Assembly (NCBI GenBank): GCA_009692615.1
Contig: SHYW01000037.1
Location: forward strand, 1-43,055
Source of the DNA: Deltaproteobacteria bacterium
GTDB taxonomy: Bacteria; Desulfobacterota; Binatia; UBA9968
Direction: 5' to 3'
Length of the DNA stretch: 43,055 nt
In this document: positions 7,686-15,219 of the stretch, piece by piece
How the letters are laid out: every line of letters begins with the position of its first letter
Numbering within the stretch: the first letter of the stretch is position 1
Notes under the pieces: model-generated
What the model was told of the DNA's origin: nothing
The model's input: the letters and a program-made list of their open reading frames with translations, nothing else
Databases searched by the model: none
Program-made: the position numbers and the translations under genes

Positions 7686-8861
7686 ATGAGCGGGTGTTTA
7701 AACGGTATCAAGGTTTTGGAGTTGGGCAATTTTATTTCCGGGCCCTACGGCGCGATGTTGCTAGCGGACATGGGCGCGGAAGTTATCAAAGTGGAAAATC
7801 CCAAGGGTGGCGATCCGTTTCGCGGTTGGGATTTCGGCGGCGATCAGCCCAACTTCTGGGCGTACAATCGCGGCAAGAAGAGCGTGACGCTGAATTTGCA
7901 GACGCCGGAAGGCAAAGAAGTTTTCTACGGCCTAGTGAAGCAGTCCGACGTGGTGATGGACAACTATCGTCCGGGCGTGACCAAGAAGCTCGGCATCGAC
8001 TTCGAGTCGCTGAGCAAGATCAATGGGAAAATCGTTTGCTGCTCGATCACCGGCACCGGCCCGTCCGGTCCGTACGTCAAACGGCCTGCCTACGATACCG
8101 TGGGCCAAGGCATGGGCGGCATGATGAGCGTGCTGATGGATCCGAAAAATCCCAAACCGGTGGGTCCCGCTTATGCGGACTGCTTGAGCGGCATGTTCTC
8201 GGCGCTGGGCGTGCTCGGCGCGCTGATGGCGCGCACGACGACGGGCAAAGGCCAGCAGGTTGACGCGACCATGGTGGGATCGATTCTCGCTTTCTTGAAT
8301 GCGCCGGCGACGGAAACGCTGGCGCATGGGCGCATTCCCGGTCCGTACACCCGGCCGCGCCAATCGCAGACCTACGCGTTCGCCTGCGCCGACGGCGCGA
8401 TGTTGGCGATTCATTTATCTTCACCGCAAAAGTTTTGGGAAGGTTTGTGCAAGTCGGTCGGCCGTCCCGAGATGATCGAAGATCCGCGCTTCAACACCCG
8501 GCCCAACCGGCGCGCCAACTATGACGATCTCAACAAAGTGTTCGCGGAATTTTTCAAAGAGCAGCCGCGCGCCCACTGGGTCGAACAGCTCGAAGCCAAC
8601 GATGTGCCGCACACGCCGGTCTATAATTTGAAAGAAGTTTTCGACGATCCCCAGGTCAAACACATGGGCATGCAGATCGCCATCGAGCGCCAAGGCAAAC
8701 CGACGATCAAAACGGTAAAATTTCCGCTCACCCACAGCGACACACCGTCGCCGTTTCCTTCTCCGCCGCCCGAGCTCGGCGAGAACAACGGCGAGTTTTT
8801 GAAAGCGCTCGGCTATGATGACGCGAAGATCGCCGAGTTTAAGGAGAAGGGGATAATCTGA
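7686..8861 (+). CDS. CaiB/BaiF family III CoA transferase, copy 1
   Basis: This 391-residue family III CoA transferase would move CoA between organic acids. N-terminal LELGNFISGPYGAMLLADMGAE and KVENPKGGDPFRGW are classic for the family. The catalytic Asp that forms the acyl intermediate is D165 in YADCLSGM. AAGGAG precedes the ATG by 8 nt. The next gene is a same-length paralogue, clearly a tandem duplication. With the GST-like, MmgE/PrpD and hydrolase genes around it, a role in activating a carboxylic acid for catabolism is likely, but the acid cannot be named. Confidence 0.92.
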   Translation: MSGCLNGIKVLELGNFISGPYGAMLLADMGAEVIKVENPKGGDPFRGWDFGGDQPNFWAYNRGKKSVTLNLQTPEGKEVFYGLVKQSDVVMDNYRPGVTKKLGIDFESLSKINGKIVCCSITGTGPSGPYVKRPAYDTVGQGMGGMMSVLMDPKNPKPVGPAYADCLSGMFSALGVLGALMARTTTGKGQQVDATMVGSILAFLNAPATETLAHGRIPGPYTRPRQSQTYAFACADGAMLAIHLSSPQKFWEGLCKSVGRPEMIEDPRFNTRPNRRANYDDLNKVFAEFFKEQPRAHWVEQLEANDVPHTPVYNLKEVFDDPQVKHMGMQIAIERQGKPTIKTVKFPLTHSDTPSPFPSPPPELGENNGEFLKALGYDDAKIAEFKEKGII

Positions 8862-8913
8862 TTTTTCCGCAAAGGCGCAAAGTGAAGATCAAAGATCATC
8901 CTAGGAGATCCTA

Positions 8914-10089
8914 ATGAACGGCTGCTTGGAAGGCATCAAAGTTTTAGAACTGGGCAATTTTATTTCTGGTCCCTACGGCGCGATGTTGCTCGCCGACATG
9001 GGCGCGGAAGTTATTAAGGTAGAAAATCCTAAGGGCGGCGATCCGTTTCGCGGTTGGGATTTGGGCGGCGATGAGCCGAATTTTTGGGCGTATAATCGCG
9101 GCAAGCGCAGCGTCACGTTGAATTTGCAGACGCCTGAAGGCAAAGAAATCTTTCTCGCGCTGGCGAGGAAAGCCGACGTGGTGCTCGACAACTATCGCCC
9201 AGGCGTCATGAAGCGGCTGGGCATCGATTATCAAAGCGTGAGCAAAACCAATCCCGGCGTGATTTATCTGTCGATCACCGGCACTGGACCGACGGGTCCG
9301 TACGTGAAACGGCCGGCCTACGACACCGTCGGCCAAGGGCTCGGCGGCATGATGAGTTTATTGATGGATGCCAAGAATCCGCGTCCCATCGGTCCCAATT
9401 ACGCCGACAGTTTGAGCGGCATGTTCGCGACCATCGGCGTGCTCGGCGCCATCGCCGCGCGGGCGAAAACCGGCAGAGGCCAGCAGGTCGATACGACCAT
9501 GGCCGGTTCGATCTTGGCTTTCTTGATTGCGCCGGCGACCGATGCACTGGCGACTGGAAAAATTCCCGGTCCGTACACCCGGCCGATGCAATCCCAGACC
9601 TACGCATTTACCGGTTCCGACGGCGCGATGTTCGCGATTCATCTATCTTCGCCGCAGAAGTTTTGGGAAGGGCTGTGCAAAGCCGCCGGCCATGCGGAAC
9701 TGATCGACGATCCGCGCTTTAGCACGCGGCCGAACCGGCGCAAGAATTATGACGAACTGGCTAAAACTTTCGGCGAGTTCTTCAAGGAAAAACCGCGCGC
9801 GCACTGGATGGAACGGCTTGAAGCCGAAGACGTGCCGCACACGCCGGTCTACAACATGCAGGAAGTTTTCCAAGACCCGCAGATCAAACATATGGGCCTG
9901 GAAATCACTCTCGAACGCCAAGACAAACCGAACATCCGCACCGTGGCGTTTCCAAACATCTACAGCGACGACAAAAATCCTCATCCACTGCCGCCGCCGG
10001 AGTTGGGCGAGCATAATACCGATTACTTAAAACCTCTCGGTTATTCAGATCAGCAGATCGCGGATTTTAAAGCGAAGGGGATTATCTGA
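8914..10089 (+). CDS. CaiB/BaiF family III CoA transferase, copy 2
   Basis: The second copy, also 391 residues, aligns without gaps to the first and is mostly identical by eye. Catalytic Asp is conserved at D165 (YADSLSGM). Differences cluster in surface segments such as LARKADVVLDNYRPGVM. AGGAG lies 6 nt before the ATG. The 52-bp gap from copy 1 contains a short CGCAAAGGCGCAAAG-like motif of a type common in intergenic repeats. Family III transferases can work as heteromers, so the two copies might form one enzyme, or have diverged in acid specificity. A GST-like gene follows 26 nt later. Confidence 0.92.
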   Translation: MNGCLEGIKVLELGNFISGPYGAMLLADMGAEVIKVENPKGGDPFRGWDLGGDEPNFWAYNRGKRSVTLNLQTPEGKEIFLALARKADVVLDNYRPGVMKRLGIDYQSVSKTNPGVIYLSITGTGPTGPYVKRPAYDTVGQGLGGMMSLLMDAKNPRPIGPNYADSLSGMFATIGVLGAIAARAKTGRGQQVDTTMAGSILAFLIAPATDALATGKIPGPYTRPMQSQTYAFTGSDGAMFAIHLSSPQKFWEGLCKAAGHAELIDDPRFSTRPNRRKNYDELAKTFGEFFKEKPRAHWMERLEAEDVPHTPVYNMQEVFQDPQIKHMGLEITLERQDKPNIRTVAFPNIYSDDKNPHPLPPPELGEHNTDYLKPLGYSDQQIADFKAKGII

Positions 10090-10115
10090 AATCGTAAGCT
10101 GAGGAGATTAGTTAC

Positions 10116-10754
10116 ATGAAACTCTACTACCACCCACTTTCTTCATATTCCCAGAAAACTCTCATGGCCTTTTACGAGAAGGGCTGCGCCTTTGAACCCG
10201 TGCTGATCAACTTGATGGATGAGAAGGCTAAGGACGAGTACAAGAAGATTTACCCGATGGGTAAAGTTCCGTTTCTGCGTATCGAAGAAAAGTCGTGGAG
10301 CGTGCCGGAGTCGAGCATTATCGTCGAGTACATCGACCGGCATTGCCCCGGCGGTATGAAATTAATTCCCGACGATCCGGATCTGGCGCGCCAGGTGCGC
10401 ATGCGCGATCGCTTCTTCGATCTCTACGTCAACGATCCGATGGTGAAGATTTTCTTCGATGGCTTTCGCCCTGAAGGTCAGAAAGATCCGTACGGCGTGC
10501 AGCAGGCGAAGGATCTCTTGGATATTTCGTTCGCGATGATCGATCAGGAGATGGCGAACAAGAGTTGGGCGATGGGCGATTTATTCTCCATGGCTGACTG
10601 CGCGGCGGCGCCGGCGCTGGGTTATTGTCGGATGGTTTATCCGTTCGCCAAGCACAAGAATGTCGTTGCGTACATGAACCGGCTCGCCGAGCGCGCTTCT
10701 TTTCAAAAGGTGCTTGAGGAAGCCGCGCCCTATCTCAAAGCGTTCAAGAAATAA
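10116..10754 (+). CDS. Glutathione S-transferase family protein
   Basis: This 212-residue protein has an N-terminal thioredoxin-like domain (MKLYYHPLSSYSQKTLMAF) and the cis-Pro/GSH-contact region MGKVPFLR and VPESSIIVEYID. An all-helical C-terminal domain contains SMADCAAAPALGY. This is the general bacterial GST plan. A Ser in the SSYSQ segment is the probable thiol-activating residue. GAGGAG precedes the ATG by about 9 nt. Placement directly after two CoA transferases suggests a shared transcript and a role in the same degradation or isomerisation pathway; maleylacetoacetate-type isomerisation is possible but not shown. Confidence 0.9.
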   Translation: MKLYYHPLSSYSQKTLMAFYEKGCAFEPVLINLMDEKAKDEYKKIYPMGKVPFLRIEEKSWSVPESSIIVEYIDRHCPGGMKLIPDDPDLARQVRMRDRFFDLYVNDPMVKIFFDGFRPEGQKDPYGVQQAKDLLDISFAMIDQEMANKSWAMGDLFSMADCAAAPALGYCRMVYPFAKHKNVVAYMNRLAERASFQKVLEEAAPYLKAFKK

Positions 10755-10796
10755 GGCTCGATAATTTGGTTAGTCGCGAAAGCTAGAGGACGCACG

Positions 10797-11207
10797 ATGT
10801 CATTTCCAAAAGTGTTGCTCGGGAAGTTTTTGCTGGCAGCGGCGATTTTTGCACTCGCGACAATCCACGATGATCAGCGTGAATTGTCGGCCGCCGAGGC
10901 AGGTCAACCGTACATCGACCGGATGAACATACTCGATCGGATGATCAAGGATATAATCGGCGAACCGCGAGCCGATAATTTAACGCAATGCCGATTGATG
11001 GCTTATGGCGCAAAGGCATGCGGCGGGCCGGCGGCCTACTTAGCGTTTTCGACGGCGCGAACCAACGAGGCGCAATTGACTGGGTTGGTCGACGAGTACA
11101 ATCAGAATGCCAGGAACTACAATCAGGTGAGCAACCGCATGTCCGATTGCATGTTCGTAATGGAACCCCAAATTGAATTAATCAGCGGAATCTGCAAACT
11201 CCGTTGA
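10797..11207 (+). CDS. Small exported four-cysteine protein, function unknown
   Basis: This 136-residue protein is not recognised. An N-terminal Lys-flanked hydrophobic stretch (KFLLAAAIFALATI, residues 10-23) looks like an export signal, although no clean cleavage motif or lipobox is seen. The mature part has four cysteines in two groups (near TQCRLM and KACGG, then SDCMFV and GICKL), consistent with two disulfides in the periplasm. AGAGGA lies upstream of the ATG. It follows the GST-like gene by 42 bp and may share its transcript. Confidence 0.7.
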   Translation: MSFPKVLLGKFLLAAAIFALATIHDDQRELSAAEAGQPYIDRMNILDRMIKDIIGEPRADNLTQCRLMAYGAKACGGPAAYLAFSTARTNEAQLTGLVDEYNQNARNYNQVSNRMSDCMFVMEPQIELISGICKLR

Positions 11208-11250
11208 AACTAGCCGGCTTTATTATCGGTTCGCCGCGTCCGACTAGACA

Positions 11251-12429
11251 ATGACCCAGTTCGATGTTGTCGTTATCGGCGCCGGCGCCGCGGGTTTGAT
11301 GTGCGCCATCGAGGCGGGCAAGCGCGGCCGGCGCGTGATGGTCATCGAGCACTGCGACCGGGTCGGCAAAAAAATTCTCATCTCCGGCGGCGGCCGCTGT
11401 AACTTCACCAATCTCTACGTCACGCCGGATAATTTTATCTCGGCCAATCCGCATTTCTGCAAGTCGGCGCTGGCGCGCTACAGCCAGTGGGATTTCATCG
11501 CCATGGTCGAGCGCCACGGCATCGCTTACCACGAGAAAGAGCTTGGCCAACTATTTTGCGATCAGTCGGCGCGCCAGATCGTCAAAATGCTCAGCGACGA
11601 ATGCGCCCAGGCTGGCGTGCGGATCAGCACCGATTGCCATGTCACCGGCGTGGAACGCGGCGCGGTTGGCTTCATCGTCAAAACCAACCGCGGCTCGATG
11701 GCTGCGGCTTCACTGGTGATCGCTTGCGGCGGTTTGTCCGTGCCCAAGATTGGCGCGACGGCGTTTGGTTACGAATTGGCGAAGAAATTAGGTCACAGCG
11801 TGGTGCCGACACGCGCGGGTTTGGTTCCGTTGATTTTTGGTGCTGACGATTTGGTGCGCTACAAAGATTTATCAGGCGTCGCTGTGCCGGTAGAAGTCGG
11901 CTGCGGCCGGCAGAAATTTTCCAACGCCATGTTGTTCACCCATCGCGGCATCAGCGGCCCGGCGATCTTGCAGATCTCGTCCTATTGGAAACCGGACGGA
12001 GAATTGTCGCTGGATTTTCTGCCCTTGACCGATGCCGATGCTTGGCTCAAGAAACGGCAATCGGCTCGCCCAGATGCCGAGTTGAAAACCGTGCTCGGCG
12101 AATTTTTACCAAAACGTTTGGCGCAGCGCTTGTGCGATATCGAACTGGGCAACCGGCCGCTGCGTCAATATACGCAGCGCGACCTGCGCGGCGTCTGCGA
12201 GCGCTTAAAGAGCTGGCGCATGCAGCCGAGCGAAAGCGAAGGCTATCGCAGCGCCGAAGTTACGCTTGGCGGTGTCGACACCGATGAACTCTCGTCGACG
12301 ACGATGGAATCGAAAATCGTCCCCGGCCTCTATTTCATCGGCGAAGTCGTCGATGTCACGGGCCATCTCGGCGGCTTCAATTTTCAGTGGGCTTGGTCGT
12401 CGGGTTGGGCAGCCGGGCAATCCGTTTAG
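11251..12429 (+). CDS. HI0933/BaiN-like FAD-dependent oxidoreductase
   Basis: This 392-residue flavoprotein has the Rossmann motif VVIGAGAAGLMCAIEAGKRG at the N terminus. It also has the family signature GKKILISGGGRCNFTN and a C-terminal FAD site TGHLGGFNFQWAWSSG. It belongs to the HI0933 (YhiN/BaiN) family, whose members reduce unsaturated substrates or remain uncharacterised. Length is normal. The Shine-Dalgarno site is poor. A hairpin at 12505-12527 follows the gene. The neighbours do not fix the substrate. Confidence 0.9.
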   Translation: MTQFDVVVIGAGAAGLMCAIEAGKRGRRVMVIEHCDRVGKKILISGGGRCNFTNLYVTPDNFISANPHFCKSALARYSQWDFIAMVERHGIAYHEKELGQLFCDQSARQIVKMLSDECAQAGVRISTDCHVTGVERGAVGFIVKTNRGSMAAASLVIACGGLSVPKIGATAFGYELAKKLGHSVVPTRAGLVPLIFGADDLVRYKDLSGVAVPVEVGCGRQKFSNAMLFTHRGISGPAILQISSYWKPDGELSLDFLPLTDADAWLKKRQSARPDAELKTVLGEFLPKRLAQRLCDIELGNRPLRQYTQRDLRGVCERLKSWRMQPSESEGYRSAEVTLGGVDTDELSSTTMESKIVPGLYFIGEVVDVTGHLGGFNFQWAWSSGWAAGQSV

Positions 12430-12504
12430 AACTTCAAGCAATGTTAAAATTTCACAATTGCAGTTCGTTGTTGCTCACCGCAGAGAAATTCATTGACCTC
12501 TAAA

Positions 12505-12527
12505 CACCGAGAGGTTATCTCTCGGTG
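12505..12527 (+). terminator. Hairpin after the HI0933-like gene
   Basis: A perfect 9-bp stem (CACCGAGAG / CTCTCGGTG) encloses the loop GTTAT. A run of five T follows about 8 nt later. The gap between stem and T-run is longer than in textbook terminators, so it could also be a leader structure for the downstream cyclic-nucleotide-binding gene, whose ATG is at 12577. Confidence 0.5.
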
Positions 12528-12576
12528 ATCGAAGTTTTTACCGGGACAAAGTCTCAAACGAACTACGGGGGACGCC

Positions 12577-13374
12577 ATGGTCAATGCTGATATCTTCAAC
12601 GATGTGCCTCTGTTCGCTTTGCTCGACGCCGACGAGCGGCAAGTCTTGGCGCAGCAAGTGTCGGTTCGAACATTCGCCAAAGGCGAGACGATATTTCGCA
12701 CTGGTGAGCCTGGCCATTACGCCTATCTCATCCAATTCGGTAAAGTGAACGTCAGTATTCGGGATTTAGCCGACGAAGAAATCTTGCTCGAGGAAGCGGA
12801 AGCCGGCGGACTATTGGGCATGTCGTCGTTGCTCGCTCAAGCGAACCATCTGACCACCGCCGTGGCGCTCGAAGACACCGGCGCTATCGAGATCGATCGC
12901 GGCGATATTAGCGCCCTGCTGACGCGCAAGCCGCTCGCCGGATTGGACATGATGACGATGATCGAGAAGCAGCTACGCGAGACTCAAGAGATCATGCGCA
13001 CGCGGGTGTCGCGTAATTTGAACATTGAAATGGAAGGCGCCGAATCCCTCGGCGAACGAATGGCCGACGGTGTGGCCAAGTTCGGCGGCTCGTGGCGATT
13101 TGTAATCAGCTTCGGCGTGGTCTTGGTGATTTACGCATTGATCAATATTTTTATCTCCAAGCCTTGGGATCCTTATCCATTTATCTTGCTCAATTTGTTT
13201 TTGTCGATGCTGGCGGCGATCCAAGCGCCGGTGATCATGATGAGCCAGAATCGCCAGGACACCAAGGATCGCATGCGCAGCGAGTTGGACTACAACGTCA
13301 ACTTGAAGGCCGAGCTGGAAGTCGGCGAACTGCTGCGCCGCGTCGGCCGCATTGAGCAACGGCTTGGCAGATAA
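12577..13374 (+). CDS. Cyclic-nucleotide-binding domain fused to DUF1003 membrane domain
   Basis: Residues 1-125 form a CRP/PKA-type cyclic-nucleotide-binding domain, with FAKGETIFRTGEPGHYAYLI and GLLGMSSLLA. After a helical linker comes a DUF1003 region: ERMADGVAKFGGSWRFV, two membrane spans near residues 178-215, and MSQNRQDTKDRMRSELDYNVNLKAELE. The fusion implies a membrane protein gated or regulated by a small ligand, inferred from the domains only. GGGGG lies 6 nt upstream of the ATG. It ends 5 bp from the convergent dienelactone hydrolase gene, leaving no room for a separate terminator. Confidence 0.88.
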   Translation: MVNADIFNDVPLFALLDADERQVLAQQVSVRTFAKGETIFRTGEPGHYAYLIQFGKVNVSIRDLADEEILLEEAEAGGLLGMSSLLAQANHLTTAVALEDTGAIEIDRGDISALLTRKPLAGLDMMTMIEKQLRETQEIMRTRVSRNLNIEMEGAESLGERMADGVAKFGGSWRFVISFGVVLVIYALINIFISKPWDPYPFILLNLFLSMLAAIQAPVIMMSQNRQDTKDRMRSELDYNVNLKAELEVGELLRRVGRIEQRLGR

Positions 13375-13379
13375 ATATT

Positions 13380-14090
13380 TTATTGGCTGCCTAATTCCCT
13401 GCCGAGAAAATTCGCCATCAGCGTCCACGCCTGATCCGCCAAGTCGGGATCGTAGCAGTCGCCATCCGCCATGGCGAAGCCGTGGCCGGCGCGGTGGAAG
13501 TAGTGCCAATCCAATGGCTGGCCGTTGGCTTGGAAACTCGCCATTAACTTTTGCTGCACCGGAATGGTCGCGATATGGTCGTTGCCGCCGAGGAAGATTT
13601 GCGACGGGCATTTGATGTCTTTGACGGCGTCGTTGGCATGGCGCGGCCGCAGCTTGCTCGGCTCTTCATCGCGCACCGATGGATAGTAGCCGACAAAAGC
13701 GCCCACGCTCGGCGTCGCGGCAACGAAGTGAATGCCAATGCGCCCGCCCATGCAGTAGCCGACCACGGCGCAGCGTTTGGCGTCGACTTCCGGTCTGCTG
13801 GTGAGATAGTTCCACGCGCGGGTGAGGATCTCGATGAATTGTCCGTCGGTGGTCGTCTTCTGCGCTTCGTGCACGCCGTCGGCGGCGCCGAGCATTTTAT
13901 ATAAATCGGGAACGATGGTGGTGTAGCCGAGCTTGGCGTAGTCGCACACTTTGACTTTCATGTTGCCTGTGCAGCCGTAGTGATGATGCACGATCATGAT
14001 GCCGGGCCCCGGTTCTTCGCGGTCGGGATGGGCGAGGTAGCCGGGCACGCCGTCTTTTTCGCTGGTCAAATCGCGATTGATGATGTTCAT
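13380..14090 (-). CDS. Dienelactone hydrolase family protein
   Basis: This 236-residue alpha/beta hydrolase has nucleophile Cys113 in GYCMGG, Asp171 in GGNDHIA and His203 in GHGFAM. The Glu that follows the second strand in classical dienelactone hydrolase is replaced by the VHHHYG segment, as in a distinct subgroup, so substrate choice probably differs from the copy at 5467-6147. The ATG at 14090 has GGAG 6 nt upstream. The frame stays open to 14255, but that extension translates a palindromic repeat and is rejected as coding. It follows an amidohydrolase gene on the same strand. Confidence 0.88.
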   Translation of the reverse strand: MNIINRDLTSEKDGVPGYLAHPDREEPGPGIMIVHHHYGCTGNMKVKVCDYAKLGYTTIVPDLYKMLGAADGVHEAQKTTTDGQFIEILTRAWNYLTSRPEVDAKRCAVVGYCMGGRIGIHFVAATPSVGAFVGYYPSVRDEEPSKLRPRHANDAVKDIKCPSQIFLGGNDHIATIPVQQKLMASFQANGQPLDWHYFHRAGHGFAMADGDCYDPDLADQAWTLMANFLGRELGSQ

Positions 14091-14148
14091 TGTCTTCTCC
14101 TCCAAATGATTTGCTGATTGTGGCTTTCCCGTGAAGAACAATTCATCG

Positions 14149-14207
14149 GTAGGGGTGGACCTATGTGTCCACCCGTCCGGAGGGCCGACACACAGGTCGA
14201 CCCCTAC
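14149..14207. repeat. Palindromic intergenic element (GTAGGGG type)
   Basis: Two 26-bp arms (14149-14174 and 14182-14207) form an imperfect inverted repeat around the 7-base loop GTCCGGA. The arms begin GTAGGGGTGGACC and end GGTCGACCCCTAC. About 22 of 26 positions pair. This resembles dispersed REP- or MITE-like elements of uncultured soil bacteria. It lies between the dienelactone hydrolase start and the amidohydrolase stop, inside what would be their shared transcript. Confidence 0.75.
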
Positions 14208-14255
14208 GCTCGGCGTCACAGCGGTGTAATCTCTGACCGTTGCATGCCATTCCAA

Positions 14256-15095
14256 TTATTTCGCCAGCGGCCAGCGCAGCCATTCGGCGATGGCGCGGCC
14301 CATGATCCATTCTAATTCATTGGCCGTGAGCGATTTCATTTCTTCGGTGAACAGCGTCACCACTTGTTTGTACGAACAAGGCAAGTGGGAAAGATCGGTG
14401 CCCCAAAAACAACGCTGCGGCCCGAAGGCGTCGACAACGCGGCGCACCAACGGATGCAAAGTCGGAAACGGATACGCTTCATCGACGTAGCACGGCAACG
14501 CGGAAACTTTCACGGCGATATTTTTGTGGCGCGCCAGTTTGATCACGTCGGCGACCGCCGGTTCGAGGGATTTGCCGCGCCACATGGTGTTGAGCCCCAT
14601 GTGATCGACGATCAAGCGCAAACCCGGATGGCGCTCGGCGATCTCGCCAAATTTCGGCACGTCGTTGGGGGCCATCGCCATCACCGGCACGTCGTAGCGT
14701 TCGGCGGCGGCCCAAAACCAATCGGCGCTGCCGTCGTTCAACCATTGCGCCGATTGGCCGCGATTGAAAACCATGCGGATGCCGAGCATATGCGGCTGCT
14801 GCGTCCAGGTCGCCATCAACGCGCGGCTTTCGGGTTTGGTTAACGCTAATCTGCCCATCACGCGAAAGCGATCGGGATGCAAACGCGCCGCCTCCAATGA
14901 CGTATCGTTGCGGTCGGCTTCCCAAGTCGGCGGCACGAGAATACAGCGCTCTACGCCGGCGCCGTCCATTTCGCGCAGCAGTTCATCGTGGCCGAGCGGC
15001 GTGGTGCGGTGCGGTTTGGAAGCGTTGTCGACGGCGTAAGGTTTTTCCGCTGTTTCCGGTGCCCAGATGTGGACTTGGGAATCGATGATCATCAT
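14256..15095 (-). CDS. Metal-dependent amidohydrolase family protein
   Basis: This 279-residue Amidohydro_2 protein has an N-terminal metal motif DSQVHIW, the central LIVDHMGLN and the C-terminal WGTDLSHLPC with the metal Asp. An ATG at 15095 (with a second at 15092) follows AAGGAG at about 10 nt and gives the expected N terminus. Upstream in-frame residues are not conserved-looking. It is distinct in sequence from the amidohydrolases at 3263 and 41967. Together with the adjacent dienelactone hydrolase it suggests ring-cleavage product or lactone metabolism, as an inference only. Confidence 0.88.
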   Translation of the reverse strand: MMIIDSQVHIWAPETAEKPYAVDNASKPHRTTPLGHDELLREMDGAGVERCILVPPTWEADRNDTSLEAARLHPDRFRVMGRLALTKPESRALMATWTQQPHMLGIRMVFNRGQSAQWLNDGSADWFWAAAERYDVPVMAMAPNDVPKFGEIAERHPGLRLIVDHMGLNTMWRGKSLEPAVADVIKLARHKNIAVKVSALPCYVDEAYPFPTLHPLVRRVVDAFGPQRCFWGTDLSHLPCSYKQVVTLFTEEMKSLTANELEWIMGRAIAEWLRWPLAK

Positions 15096-15195
15096 TGAAA
15101 AAATACTCCTTACGATCGCGACGATAGCGAATTCATAAACCGGGAGTTGTGCGGGCGTCAAGGAGAAAGTGAAACCCGATTCGCGATAAGGGCTT

Positions 15196-15219
15196 GTAGG
15201 GTGCGCTTGCGCACCCTAC
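15196..15219 (-). terminator. Perfect palindrome overlapping the hemY stop codon
   Basis: Arms of 11 bp (GTAGGGTGCGC and GCGCACCCTAC) with a 2-base centre form a perfect inverted repeat. The stop codon of hemY (15216-15218) lies inside the right arm. The sequence looks like a dispersed GTAGGGTGCGC-type repeat rather than a purpose-made terminator, and no T-run follows on the minus strand. It could still halt transcription or protect the hemY mRNA end. Confidence 0.55.

Noticed and set aside
14091-14255. 55-residue N-terminal extension of the second dienelactone hydrolase
   Set aside because: It runs through the palindromic element, whereas the ATG at 14090 has a good ribosome site and gives the family N terminus.
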